Source: Myxococcota bacterium
Lineage (GTDB): Bacteria; Myxococcota_A; UBA9160; UBA4427
Assembly (NCBI GenBank): GCA_028278345.1
Contig: JANQEL010000273.1
Span: forward strand, 1 to 37,651
Length of the DNA: 37,651 nucleotides
Direction of reading: 5' to 3'
The position numbers and the translations under genes were made by a program. Below are positions 22,432-30,763 of the stretch, piece after piece. Numbering within the stretch: the stretch's first letter is position 1; every line of letters starts with the position of its first letter. Below the pieces are notes generated by a model that saw only the letters and a program-made list of their open reading frames with translations, did not search any database and was not told the DNA's origin.

Positions 22432-24568
22432 GTCGGCGTAGCCACACGCCGGCTACGGCGGCGATCGCGAGCAACGCGATCCACGTCGAGGGTTCCGGTG
22501 CCGCGTGCCCGTTGAAGGCGCCTGTCTTCACCAGAAGCGGTGCGTTCTGGCCCGGCGCTACCAGTCCATTGCCACCGTGGGGCAATGCGCTCGGCGGATA
22601 CGCAGTGTCGGGAACGCCTTCGACCTGGTGAACCGCAACATCGGCGTGCCGCCCCTCACCGCCGGGGTTCACCACCGGCTTCGCCACCGCGACGAAGGAG
22701 GTCCACTGGGTCATCAGCCGATGGGCGAGGCCCAGGTCGGTGACCTCCGTTTGAATCGCATCGCGCTCGTGGGGGAGCAGGCTGGGTTTGATGTACTCGA
22801 TCATGCGGTCTTCGATCTGGCTGCGCGCCCAGACGATCGGCAGCGCCTGCGCATCGGGACCCTCGCCACGAACACCCTGGCGGGGAAGCTCGACGTCGAG
22901 GGGCATCGTGACGGGATTGCCGCCGATCCGCCCGCGCAGGGTGATGCGGTAGCGACCACTTCCCTCGAAGCGCCCGAGTACGCGCACGGTCTGCCCGAGG
23001 AAGAGATCGGGAATCACCCTCGGATAGACGTCGGCCACCATGGCGTCGTTCCAATCGACCTCGATGTCGGTCAGTACCGGGGCCGCGAGGCGCTCGACGA
23101 GTTCGTCGGCGACCACTTCCGCGTCTTCGGTGGGTCGCACGATGCGCGCTGCACCGCGGCCGACCCTCGCCATCTCTTCGATCAGATAGCGATTCACGCT
23201 GTTGCCAACGCCGAAGGAGAAGAGACGCGCATCGCCCCGCTCGGAGTCGAGCAGGCGCACGATCTCGATGTCGTTGCCGATGTATCCATCGGTCAGGAAG
23301 ACCACGATGCGCAGTGCACCCAGCTCGACACGCGGCGCGAACGCAGCGCGGATGCCACTCGCCATGTGGGTGCCCCCCATTCCGCTCAGGCCATCCACGT
23401 AGCGCAGGCCTGCGCGCACGTTCGCAGGCGTCGCCTTCATCGGCTGCTGGCTCCACTCGGTGGCGGCATCCGAGAAGCGGATGATCCGAAACGAATCACT
23501 CGGGCGCATGTTCTCGAGGGTGCGGGTCATGAAGCGCTTCGACGCTGCCATCGGCACCCCTGCCATGCTCCCCGAGCAATCGAGTACGAAGACCATCTCG
23601 CGAGGCGTGATCTCGCTGTCGCGTGCGCTGGCCGGCGGTTCGATCAGCAGCGAGAGGAAGCCATCCATCCCGTCCATGAAGGTCGTGAGGCCCGCGCTGA
23701 CCTCGTGCCCCGCAAGTTGGTAGTGGAGTTCGAAATCCTTGTTGTCGACGGTGCGACCGGCGAAGAGCTCGACTTTGCGCTCCGCCTCGCCCAGGCGGTC
23801 GATCCGCACGCGATGGGTGGGACTCTGGATCCACTGGATCGGCATCCCGGCATCGAGTTCGACGCGGATCGACAGACGCTCGCGATCCACCTCGGCGGGG
23901 GCGGCCACCGGGGGGCTCGCCGGGAGATTCCAGGCACCGATCACGAGCGGCTCGGGTTCGCCTTCGCGTCGGGTGGGCGCACCCGGCTGCGACGGATCCG
24001 ACTCGCGCGGAACGAAGCGCGGCCCCACCACGGTGGGAAGGTGGAACTTGTAGGCGCCGTCCTGCTTCTCCACGACGTGGGCGTACTCGAGCTCCACCTT
24101 GATCGGCAAACCCGGCATCAGGTTCGCGACTTCCTGGGTGAAGACGTTGGGGCGATGTTGATCGAGGAGTGCTGCCTGGTTGCCGCGCTCCTTCGCCTTC
24201 TCGAAGACGGCGCGCGCTTCCTTCTTCTCGTGGATCTCGGCCTCGATCATCTGATCGCCGCTCGACATCCGCATCGCGAAGACGGCCGCGTCGCTCGGCA
24301 GCGGAAAGATGTATCTCGCGTGCAGGGGTTCATCGTAGGGGTTCTCGAAGGTCTGGGTCACTCGTACCGTCGCGAGATCGCCCTGCAGGTTCGCGTCGAA
24401 ATCGCTCTTCAGACTCGGAAGCGCCACCTCGCGGCCATCGATCGTCGCCACGAGATCGGGCATGACCTTCTCGTCGGCTCCCGCCGTGATGGCCAGCGAG
24501 GCCGACAGCAAGATGAAGAGGAGTGCGCGACGGATGGCGCGACCGAATTTCCCGAAGTGATGTTTCAT
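22415..24568 (-). CDS. Exported VIT/VWA protein with PEP-CTERM sorting signal (exosortase target)
   Basis: A 717-residue secreted protein. The signal peptide is residues 1-32 (RRALLFILLSASLAITAGA). A VIT domain follows (about 35-165; TQTFENPYDEPLHARYIFPL). The von Willebrand A domain has MIDAS residues DCSGS (330-334), Thr400 (GGTHM) and Asp427 (FLTDGY). A later segment, AHRLMTQWTSFVAV, is typical of inter-alpha-trypsin inhibitor-like chains. The C terminus is a textbook PEP-CTERM: PEPST (691-695), hydrophobic helix to about 710, then RR, so the exosortase should cleave and anchor or release it. The ATG at 24568 overlaps the exosortase stop and has AAAGGAG at 24575-24581. The architecture parallels the marine proteobacterial sortase target, but with an exosortase signal. 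Confidence 0.95.
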   Translation of the reverse strand: MKHHFGKFGRAIRRALLFILLSASLAITAGADEKVMPDLVATIDGREVALPSLKSDFDANLQGDLATVRVTQTFENPYDEPLHARYIFPLPSDAAVFAMRMSSGDQMIEAEIHEKKEARAVFEKAKERGNQAALLDQHRPNVFTQEVANLMPGLPIKVELEYAHVVEKQDGAYKFHLPTVVGPRFVPRESDPSQPGAPTRREGEPEPLVIGAWNLPASPPVAAPAEVDRERLSIRVELDAGMPIQWIQSPTHRVRIDRLGEAERKVELFAGRTVDNKDFELHYQLAGHEVSAGLTTFMDGMDGFLSLLIEPPASARDSEITPREMVFVLDCSGSMAGVPMAASKRFMTRTLENMRPSDSFRIIRFSDAATEWSQQPMKATPANVRAGLRYVDGLSGMGGTHMASGIRAAFAPRVELGALRIVVFLTDGYIGNDIEIVRLLDSERGDARLFSFGVGNSVNRYLIEEMARVGRGAARIVRPTEDAEVVADELVERLAAPVLTDIEVDWNDAMVADVYPRVIPDLFLGQTVRVLGRFEGSGRYRITLRGRIGGNPVTMPLDVELPRQGVRGEGPDAQALPIVWARSQIEDRMIEYIKPSLLPHERDAIQTEVTDLGLAHRLMTQWTSFVAVAKPVVNPGGEGRHADVAVHQVEGVPDTAYPPSALPHGGNGLVAPGQNAPLLVKTGAFNGHAAPEPSTWIALLAIAAVAGVWLRRPPAAH

Positions 24569-26082
24569 GACGAACTCCTTTCGTACGGCTCGACGGGAAG
24601 GTCGAGGCTGGTGAACAGGGCGCGGTCGAATCGTTCGCAACCCGCCGGTGTGTCCGCGCACGCGTCCCAGGGCGAGATGCGTTCGATCAGGTTCCAGGGC
24701 ACGTCGGGCTCGGCGAGCCAGCGCCAGACGACTTCCGATACGCTGCTTGCGCTCTCACCCCGATCGCTCGCGAACGAGGCCTGCACCCGCCACGCGCGGC
24801 CATCGGGCCCGATGCTCTTGTAGATGACGGTGGGGACGCTCCCCGGCACCACGCCGATCCGGGTCACGCGATGCCCCGAACCGATCAGACATTGATCGGG
24901 GCCGTGCAGGTGACGCAGCGGGGAACGGGTGCGGACAAGCAGCGCCGTATGTTCCGCGCCACCCCCCGCGCGGTAGCGTCGCTTGTCCGCACCACCCCCC
25001 CATTGTTCGAAGAAGGCGCGTTCGTTCTCGGCGAGAGGAACATCGAACCCGATGAAGGAGCCCAGGGTCGCGGGGAGTCGCGCATCGCGTTCGATCGGGG
25101 CGACGTCCACCGGATGTTGCGGCGCCATCGCGATGGCCAGCCCGATCACGCTCGTGGCCACGGCAGCAGGCCAGCGCAGCCATGGCGCGGTCGTGTATGG
25201 GCGAGCCAGCGACCACCGGATCGCAGGGGTTCGCCGCTTCGCCTCACGGAAGACCTGAAGGATCGGCAGCACGCCGACGCCCAGGGGCGCAACGCCGAAC
25301 GCGCTGTGCCAGGGCTCGGCACCCACCGGGAGACCATTCGCTGCACCGACGAAGAGCGCGACGATGCGCGCCGTGTTGGCGAAGAGCGAACCACCGAGGA
25401 TCGCCGCCGCGAGCTTCACCACCTGCACCGCATTCAATCGATGGCAGGTCCAGAGAACCAGGGCGACGCAGGTATAGAGGGAGAGCCCGCGCGCTCCGCT
25501 ACAGGGCAGATCGATCGCGAGGACGACGTCGGGATGAAGCAGCAACACCCCCTCGCGCTCGAGCCCCGAAGAGAAGGGAAGCAACAAGGCGTGGGAGATC
25601 GTCGCCGCGGCGAGCTGCAGCGGGTGACCGAGCAACCGCTGAGCGTAGTGCTCGATCGGCAACGCCATCGCGAAGAGCGCCGCAACGAGCCCGGGGTGGA
25701 GCGCGAAGGGCCTCGCCGATACGCGAAGCAGCGAGGCCACGGCCGCGACATCGACCACGAGCGCAAAGGCGCCGATCGTATTCACGGCCAGCACCCGTCC
25801 CGCGAGACGAATCGCCGCCGCCAGGCCGAGCAGGGCCAACGCGATGCGCGCCGATCGCAGGTCGTGTTGCGCGTGCCCGCTCGCAAGCGACACCGCGAGC
25901 AGCCCGGCAACGACGAGGGCCACGAATGCTCCGTTGCTCTCGTACGCTGGGGCCTGCCACGTATTCAGCAGCCAGACCGCCGGATCCCAGGCCAGGGCGA
26001 TCAGCCCGGGTAGCGCCAGGACAATGGGGACGAGGGCTCGATCGAAGCGAAGCGTTGGACCAGTGCACGACATGCCCCCCAC
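24565..26082 (-). CDS. xrt: Exosortase with fused EpsI-like C-terminal domain
   Basis: A polytopic inner-membrane cysteine transpeptidase-like enzyme that processes PEP-CTERM proteins at the periplasmic face. With the GTG start at 26082 (ATG alternative at 26073) it has 505 residues. The hydrophobic core is about 15-275, and the conserved catalytic residues are Cys194 (DLPCSGARGLSLYT), Arg239 (FANTARIVALF) and His259 (EPWHSAFGVAPLG). After another membrane segment (about 303-320), a 180-residue soluble part contains LPATLGSFIGF and HGPDQCLIGSGHR, resembling EpsI-type domains that often accompany exosortases. The next gene, overlapping by 4 bp, encodes a PEP-CTERM protein, pointing to a dedicated enzyme-substrate pair. 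I recall a named subfamily (exosortase T) with such partners but cannot confirm membership. Confidence 0.92.
   Translation of the reverse strand: MGGMSCTGPTLRFDRALVPIVLALPGLIALAWDPAVWLLNTWQAPAYESNGAFVALVVAGLLAVSLASGHAQHDLRSARIALALLGLAAAIRLAGRVLAVNTIGAFALVVDVAAVASLLRVSARPFALHPGLVAALFAMALPIEHYAQRLLGHPLQLAAATISHALLLPFSSGLEREGVLLLHPDVVLAIDLPCSGARGLSLYTCVALVLWTCHRLNAVQVVKLAAAILGGSLFANTARIVALFVGAANGLPVGAEPWHSAFGVAPLGVGVLPILQVFREAKRRTPAIRWSLARPYTTAPWLRWPAAVATSVIGLAIAMAPQHPVDVAPIERDARLPATLGSFIGFDVPLAENERAFFEQWGGGADKRRYRAGGGAEHTALLVRTRSPLRHLHGPDQCLIGSGHRVTRIGVVPGSVPTVIYKSIGPDGRAWRVQASFASDRGESASSVSEVVWRWLAEPDVPWNLIERISPWDACADTPAGCERFDRALFTSLDLPVEPYERSSS
24575..24581 (-). promoter_or_regulatory. Shine-Dalgarno of the VIT/VWA gene inside the exosortase gene
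   Basis: AAAGGAG on the minus strand, 6 nt before the ATG at 24568 and inside the last codons of the exosortase gene. It fixes the start at the signal peptide and rules out a longer N terminus running further back into the exosortase gene. Confidence 0.8.
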
Positions 26083-26235
26083 ATTCGGGTCGAGACATGC
26101 GCTGCGAATGGATCAGCCGCGGCAGACCGATGACCGAATCGTGCAGAGGTGGTGCAAGGTCCGCGGTGTCCTCGTCGCGCATCGGCAACTCGACGGCAAT
26201 GACATTGCAATTCGCGCAGCGGGTCGAATCGGCAC
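26083..26235. promoter_or_regulatory. Divergent promoter region, exosortase operon / sulfatase-fold gene
   Basis: A 153-bp gap between two divergent starts, the only room for promoters of both the exosortase operon and the membrane phosphotransferase-like gene. I found no clear -35/-10 pair or strong inverted repeat. If the two-component system is autoregulatory, its direct repeats would be expected here. Confidence 0.4.
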
Positions 26236-28716
26236 GTGTCCGAGCGAAGCTATCGTTCACCACCCATGCCCGAACGCGCCGCTCCACACCTTCCATGGTG
26301 CTTCGTTCGTCTGCTCGGCCTCTCCGCCGTGGCGATCGTCCAACCCGTATTCGACGTACTCGGACGCAGCGCAGAGTTCTTCGCCGCCCATGCGGCCACG
26401 CCGACGGACGTCATCGGGTTCACCCTCGCGCTGTACCTCGCACCCCCGTTGCTAGCGACCGCCTGCATCGCCGGTGCGGCGGCGTTCGCACCGCGCATCG
26501 CGCATCTTCTCGAGGCGTCGATCGTCGGCCTTCTCTTCGGCCTCGTTTGCGGGCTCGTGGGTCTTCGCTTCTTCGACGCCCAGGCTGCGCTGTGGCTCGT
26601 GCTCGCGATCGCCGGCGGGCTCGCGGCAGCCGGGTCCCATGCGCGTTTCGAAAACGCCAGGACCCTGGCCAGCGCGATCGGTCTGATGTCCCCGGTCGTT
26701 CCGCTGTTGTTCCTATTCTCGTCGCCCGTTGCGTCGCTCCTGCGCCCCGTGCCGGACGCTCTTCCCGAACATGCCGTGCGAGCTCCCAGCGTGCCGATGG
26801 TCGTACTGCTCTTCGATGAGTTGCCGCTCCTATCGCTGCTCAACGGCGAACGACGCATCGACGCCATTCGCTTTCCCCACTTCGCCGCCCTGGCCGAAAC
26901 CTCGGACTGGTTCCGCAACGCCACCACCGTGTCGGACGGAACCTCCCTCGCGGTGCCATCGATCCTGACCGGGCGACGCGCGACAGGGCGCCAACTCTCG
27001 AACTTCGCCTCTCATCCCGAGAATCTCTTCACCTGGCTCACCCCCACCCACACGATTCGGGCGCGCGAGTCGTCGACTTCGCTGTGTCCGGCGTCGCTCT
27101 GTCGCGGGCTGCGCGGTGCACCCACGATTCGGCTCTCGGACATCGCGAGTGATGCGGGCATCGTCGCCCTGCGAACCCTGCTGCCCGATTCACTGCTCGA
27201 CGGCGTGCCCCCGATCGACGACCGCTGGGCGGGCTTCGCAATCGAAGAGAGCTTCGATGAACAGTTTCGAGATTTCACCGCCGGGTTCCGCCCCGGGCGC
27301 GGTGCGACCCTCGACTATCTCCACGTCAACCTGCCCCACGCTCCATGGGAATACCTTCCAAGCGGCCAGACCCACGTTGCGGCCGATGCGGGTCGCAACC
27401 CGCGCGGTCTCGAAGGCAACGCCTGGAGCGAGCACGGCGAACACGCGTTGCGGGGACATCAGCTCCACCTGCTTCAGGTCGGCTACGCGGATCGCCTGCT
27501 CGGTGAGTGGATGGCGGCGATGCGCGACCTCGGTGTGTTCGACGATACGCTCATCGTCGTCGTCTCCGATCACGGCGTGAGCTTCGAACCGGGCCAGCCC
27601 TGGCGCAGCGTGACCGCGGAGAACCACGTCGAGTTGATGGCGATCCCGCTCTTCATCAAGGCACCGGCGCAGCGCGAGGGAAGGATCTTCGATCACAACG
27701 TCGAGACGATCGACCTGCTTCCGACGCTCGCCGATCTACTCGACGTCGAACTGCCCTGGGCCGTCGATGGGGCCTCGGCCCTCGACCCGAACGTCGAGCC
27801 CCGCGCGGAGAAGGCCATTGCCAAGTTCGGCTATTCACGCACGCTCCGCTTTCCGGCCGAACTCGAGGATTGGCCGCGTGCACTCTCGGCGCGCATCGCG
27901 CGCACCGGAACCGGGGACGATTGGGATCGCTTCTATAGCGTGGGCCCGAAGGCCGGCTGGATCGGAAGACGCGTCGGTGCGGAGATCCCGCTGGGCGAAC
28001 CCGACGCGAGCACCCTGGTCTTGCTGGACGACCCCGAGGCGTTTCGCGATGTCGACCTCGCAGGCCCTTCGCTTCCCGTGCACGTCGTGGGAACGGTGCG
28101 CACCGAGGGAGGTTGGCCGGAAGCCCTCGCCTTCGGCCTCGATGGGGTGATCGTCGCGACGGCCACACCCTTCGTCGATGCGCGTCGCAAGCCGAAAACG
28201 ACTCGGCGCTTCGAGACGCTGCTGTCTGCGGATCGACTACGCGACGGCGAGAACGACTTCGCGGCCTATGCCGTCGAAGGCGACCGGCTCGTATCGATCG
28301 AACTCGGAAGTCGTCCCGTCTATCACATCGAAGAACGCGACGGGCGCGAGGTGATCGTGCGACGCCGCGACGGGCACATCCTCACCGCACCCGAGGACGG
28401 GGCACGTGGTCGCATCGAATCGATTCGCGAGACCGCCGATGGCGTCGAGATCACGGGCTTCGCCTATCTCGCGAGCGAGGAACGCGAGCGGGTGCCGGAC
28501 CGTTTCGTCGTCTTCCACGACGGCGTCTCGGTGTACCAGGGCTCCACGAACCGCGTACGCGGCGAAGTCGCCCGGGAGCATCGAAGCAACGACCTCGCCT
28601 ATTGCGGCTTCTCGTTTCGGCTGCGAAGCCTTCGACACGACGATGCGAACTCGCTCACGGTCGTGGCGATCTACGACGAGGACACGAGCCCTTCCGCAAC
28701 GCGCCTCGAACGCTAG
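26236..28716 (+). CDS. Membrane protein of the sulfatase/alkaline phosphatase fold, Thr-nucleophile type
   Basis: An 826-residue protein with four or five membrane segments in residues 20-170, then a large catalytic domain of the sulfatase superfamily. Visible: metal-site Asp194-Glu195 (VVLLFDELPLLS), the nucleophile-loop motif DGTSLAVPSILTG, VNLPHAPWEYLP, and Asp445-His446 in VVVSDHGVSF. At the position where sulfatases have the Cys that becomes formylglycine, this protein has Thr236. This argues for a phosphodiesterase or phospho-glycerol/ethanolamine transferase-type reaction like LtaS rather than sulfate ester cleavage. The last 200 residues are unrecognised. GTG 26236 and ATG 26266 are both possible starts. 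It is divergent from the exosortase operon and could modify the cell-surface partner of its product; this is inference. Confidence 0.82.
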   Translation: MSERSYRSPPMPERAAPHLPWCFVRLLGLSAVAIVQPVFDVLGRSAEFFAAHAATPTDVIGFTLALYLAPPLLATACIAGAAAFAPRIAHLLEASIVGLLFGLVCGLVGLRFFDAQAALWLVLAIAGGLAAAGSHARFENARTLASAIGLMSPVVPLLFLFSSPVASLLRPVPDALPEHAVRAPSVPMVVLLFDELPLLSLLNGERRIDAIRFPHFAALAETSDWFRNATTVSDGTSLAVPSILTGRRATGRQLSNFASHPENLFTWLTPTHTIRARESSTSLCPASLCRGLRGAPTIRLSDIASDAGIVALRTLLPDSLLDGVPPIDDRWAGFAIEESFDEQFRDFTAGFRPGRGATLDYLHVNLPHAPWEYLPSGQTHVAADAGRNPRGLEGNAWSEHGEHALRGHQLHLLQVGYADRLLGEWMAAMRDLGVFDDTLIVVVSDHGVSFEPGQPWRSVTAENHVELMAIPLFIKAPAQREGRIFDHNVETIDLLPTLADLLDVELPWAVDGASALDPNVEPRAEKAIAKFGYSRTLRFPAELEDWPRALSARIARTGTGDDWDRFYSVGPKAGWIGRRVGAEIPLGEPDASTLVLLDDPEAFRDVDLAGPSLPVHVVGTVRTEGGWPEALAFGLDGVIVATATPFVDARRKPKTTRRFETLLSADRLRDGENDFAAYAVEGDRLVSIELGSRPVYHIEERDGREVIVRRRDGHILTAPEDGARGRIESIRETADGVEITGFAYLASEERERVPDRFVVFHDGVSVYQGSTNRVRGEVAREHRSNDLAYCGFSFRLRSLRHDDANSLTVVAIYDEDTSPSATRLER

Positions 28717-29517
28717 CTAGCTGGCTGGCGCGCGAGTCCCCGGCGCCGGCGGATCCACCGGGCCGCCCGCGAAGCACTGGGCGATCGCCATCCACTGGGT
28801 GGCGACCTCGCCCTTCACCTCCAGATCGGTGTCGGCGATGTTGCGACCCTGGGTAACTACGTGGGCGAAGTCCGAGGCGAGGCCCGTGATGACTTCCCCT
28901 TCGCTCGGATCGTTCCACTCCCAGATCTCCCCCGACGGTGCCGTGAGCTTCACGTAGGGGGGCGGGCCGGGGACCTCCATCTGGCGGTTCACGAAGGTCC
29001 AGCCGAAGGTGCGGACGCCGATCGCGCAGATGTGCTTGATGCGATCGCTGTACTCACGCTCGATGCCCATCAGATCGTAGATCTCCTGGCCGTGGGCCCA
29101 GGTCTCCATGAAGCGCGCCGTGGTAAACATCCGCACGCCCATGTCGGGGCCGAACCAGGGAAGGCGCCGCTTCGGGTCCGATGCACCGAGCTGGTTCGCC
29201 ATCTCTTCGCAGCTGGTGAGCCAACGCGTCCGCAGCTCATCGGGGGTGATGTCGCCGAAGCGCTCGCGGGCGAGCTGCTTGTTCGTGCCCCCGCTCATCA
29301 CCGCCTTCATCACGGCATCGCGCTCCGACGCGAAGGCCTCCTCCCCTTCGAGGGCCTTCAGCGAGACCAGATCGAAGTAGTGGAGATGGGCGACGACATC
29401 CCAGGGCGTCCATTCCATGAACTGCGTGGGCGTCTCCCACTGCTCGTCCTTCATGCGATCGAGCAGGGCGTCGAGTTCGCGGGCTTCGATCAGGAGGTCT
29501 TTGCTTTCCTGCAGCAT
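28717..29517 (-). CDS. TIGR03084-like / maleylpyruvate isomerase-fold metal-binding protein
   Basis: A 266-residue protein of the DinB/MDMPI helical-bundle superfamily. Probable metal ligands are His44 or His46 (WDVVAHLHYFDL) with Glu138 and His142 (RFMETWAHGQEIYD). The C-terminal part (APSGEIWEWNDPSEGEVITG and following, ending in a short Pro-rich tail) is the small domain often found after the bundle. Actinobacterial relatives include mycothiol-dependent enzymes, but the TIGR03084 group has no established reaction. The stop codon abuts that of the convergent gene with no spacer. It is the last gene after the hydratase and the nitronate monooxygenase-like gene, 28 bp from the latter. Confidence 0.82.
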   Translation of the reverse strand: MLQESKDLLIEARELDALLDRMKDEQWETPTQFMEWTPWDVVAHLHYFDLVSLKALEGEEAFASERDAVMKAVMSGGTNKQLARERFGDITPDELRTRWLTSCEEMANQLGASDPKRRLPWFGPDMGVRMFTTARFMETWAHGQEIYDLMGIEREYSDRIKHICAIGVRTFGWTFVNRQMEVPGPPPYVKLTAPSGEIWEWNDPSEGEVITGLASDFAHVVTQGRNIADTDLEVKGEVATQWMAIAQCFAGGPVDPPAPGTRAPAS

Positions 29518-29545
29518 CGGTGCGTCCTTCGCGGCAAGTGGTGGA

Positions 29546-30709
29546 CTAGAACGAAGCCTTGACCCGATTGCCGAGGCACCCGGCGAAGATCTCGGCGGCT
29601 TCGCCGACGATCTCGTCGAGGATTTCCTTCGCGGGACGCTTCTCCTTCAGCATGCCACTCGTCTGGCCCGCCGCGTTCATCAGCAGGTCTTCGCGACCCG
29701 CCTGGCGGATCGAGTAGGTGAGATCGCGAATCAGGATCATCTGCGCGCCCATTGGCATGGCGTGCATGCCCGAGCGTTCCCAGGCCTCGATCAGCGGGTT
29801 CGAGATGTTGCGCATCGTCTTTCCACTGTAGAGGCGTGTGACGATCGTGTCTTCGGCGGCCGCGTCGAGGATGCGATCCTTCTGCAGGTCGGGCTGGTTG
29901 GCTTCTTCGGCCACCAGGAAGGCCGTGCCGCACCACGCCGCCTCTGCACCCGTTGCGAGCACGCCCGCGAGCGCGCGACCGCTCGCGATGCCGCCGGCCG
30001 CGATCACGGGTGTGGGTGCAACCGCATCCATCACCTGGGGAAGCAGCGCGAGGGTGCCGATGCGCCCGGTGTGGCCGCCGGCTTCGGTGCCCTGCGCGAC
30101 CACGTAGTCGGCGCCATCGTTCGCCACCTGTGCCGCGGCACGCACCGTGCCCACGAGGGAGAGGATCGTGACGCCCTGGGCCTTCAACGCCTCGGCGAAG
30201 GGCCCGGGCGTGCCGAGACCCGAAGCGAAGACCGGCACCTCCTCTTCCAGGATCACTTCGATCTGCGAACCGGCCCAACTCTTTCCTTCGGGTACCCAGC
30301 CGCCCATCATCTCCTGCTCGCCGGGCGCTTCGATGTATTCGATCTGCAGTTCCTCGGCGAGCTTCTTCATGCCCTCGATGCTCTCGGCCGGAAGGATCTC
30401 GCGACCGGGCATCTTCATCGCCGGGCCCGAGCCGCGCGGCTGCAGGAAGTTGGGCGAGAGAAGGAGATCCACACCGAAGGGTTTGTCGGTGAGGGACTTC
30501 ACCTTGCGGATCTCTTCGCGCAGACGATCGGGGGAATAGGCGACGCCGCCCATCACGCCGAGACCGCCGGCGTTCGAAACCGCGGCCACGAGGTCGGCGG
30601 TCGCCACCGGATCCCCGGTGCCGGCGACCGGCCCCATGCCGGCGAGGATGACGGGATACTCGATCCCGACGCGATCACAGAATTCGGTTCGAAGTGTGGG
30701 CCTGGCCAT
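29546..30709 (-). CDS. Second nitronate monooxygenase-like FMN protein
   Basis: A 387-residue NMO-family TIM barrel with IEYPVILAGMGPVAG at the N terminus and SNAGGLGVMGG. The active-site segment is VAQGTEAGGHTGRIGTL with His213, and VIAAGGIASGRALAGVLATG forms the FMN phosphate loop. It is clearly a different subfamily from the gene at 18845-19993: the N terminus differs and there is an insertion around QPRGSGPAMKMPG. It lies between the enoyl-CoA hydratase gene (54 bp upstream) and the TIGR03084-like gene, all transcribed leftward from the shared promoter region at 31568-31727. In such acyl-CoA operons these proteins may act as enoyl reductase-like or detoxifying flavoproteins; this is inference. 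Confidence 0.87.
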   Translation of the reverse strand: MARPTLRTEFCDRVGIEYPVILAGMGPVAGTGDPVATADLVAAVSNAGGLGVMGGVAYSPDRLREEIRKVKSLTDKPFGVDLLLSPNFLQPRGSGPAMKMPGREILPAESIEGMKKLAEELQIEYIEAPGEQEMMGGWVPEGKSWAGSQIEVILEEEVPVFASGLGTPGPFAEALKAQGVTILSLVGTVRAAAQVANDGADYVVAQGTEAGGHTGRIGTLALLPQVMDAVAPTPVIAAGGIASGRALAGVLATGAEAAWCGTAFLVAEEANQPDLQKDRILDAAAEDTIVTRLYSGKTMRNISNPLIEAWERSGMHAMPMGAQMILIRDLTYSIRQAGREDLLMNAAGQTSGMLKEKRPAKEILDEIVGEAAEIFAGCLGNRVKASF

Positions 30710-30763
30710 GATGCGGATTCCTTGTGGATTCGGACGCGAGGGGGCGCCTTCGCGTCGAATGGT

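Noticed and set aside
22505..24823. A 772-codon plus-strand open frame opposite the VIT/VWA gene.
   Set aside because: The minus-strand protein has clear domains and a ribosome site; the plus frame reads as a His/Arg/Asp-rich shadow.
26236..28716. Calling the sulfatase-fold protein a true sulfatase.
   Set aside because: The Cys/Ser-x-Pro-x-Arg formylglycine signature is absent; the aligned position is Thr.
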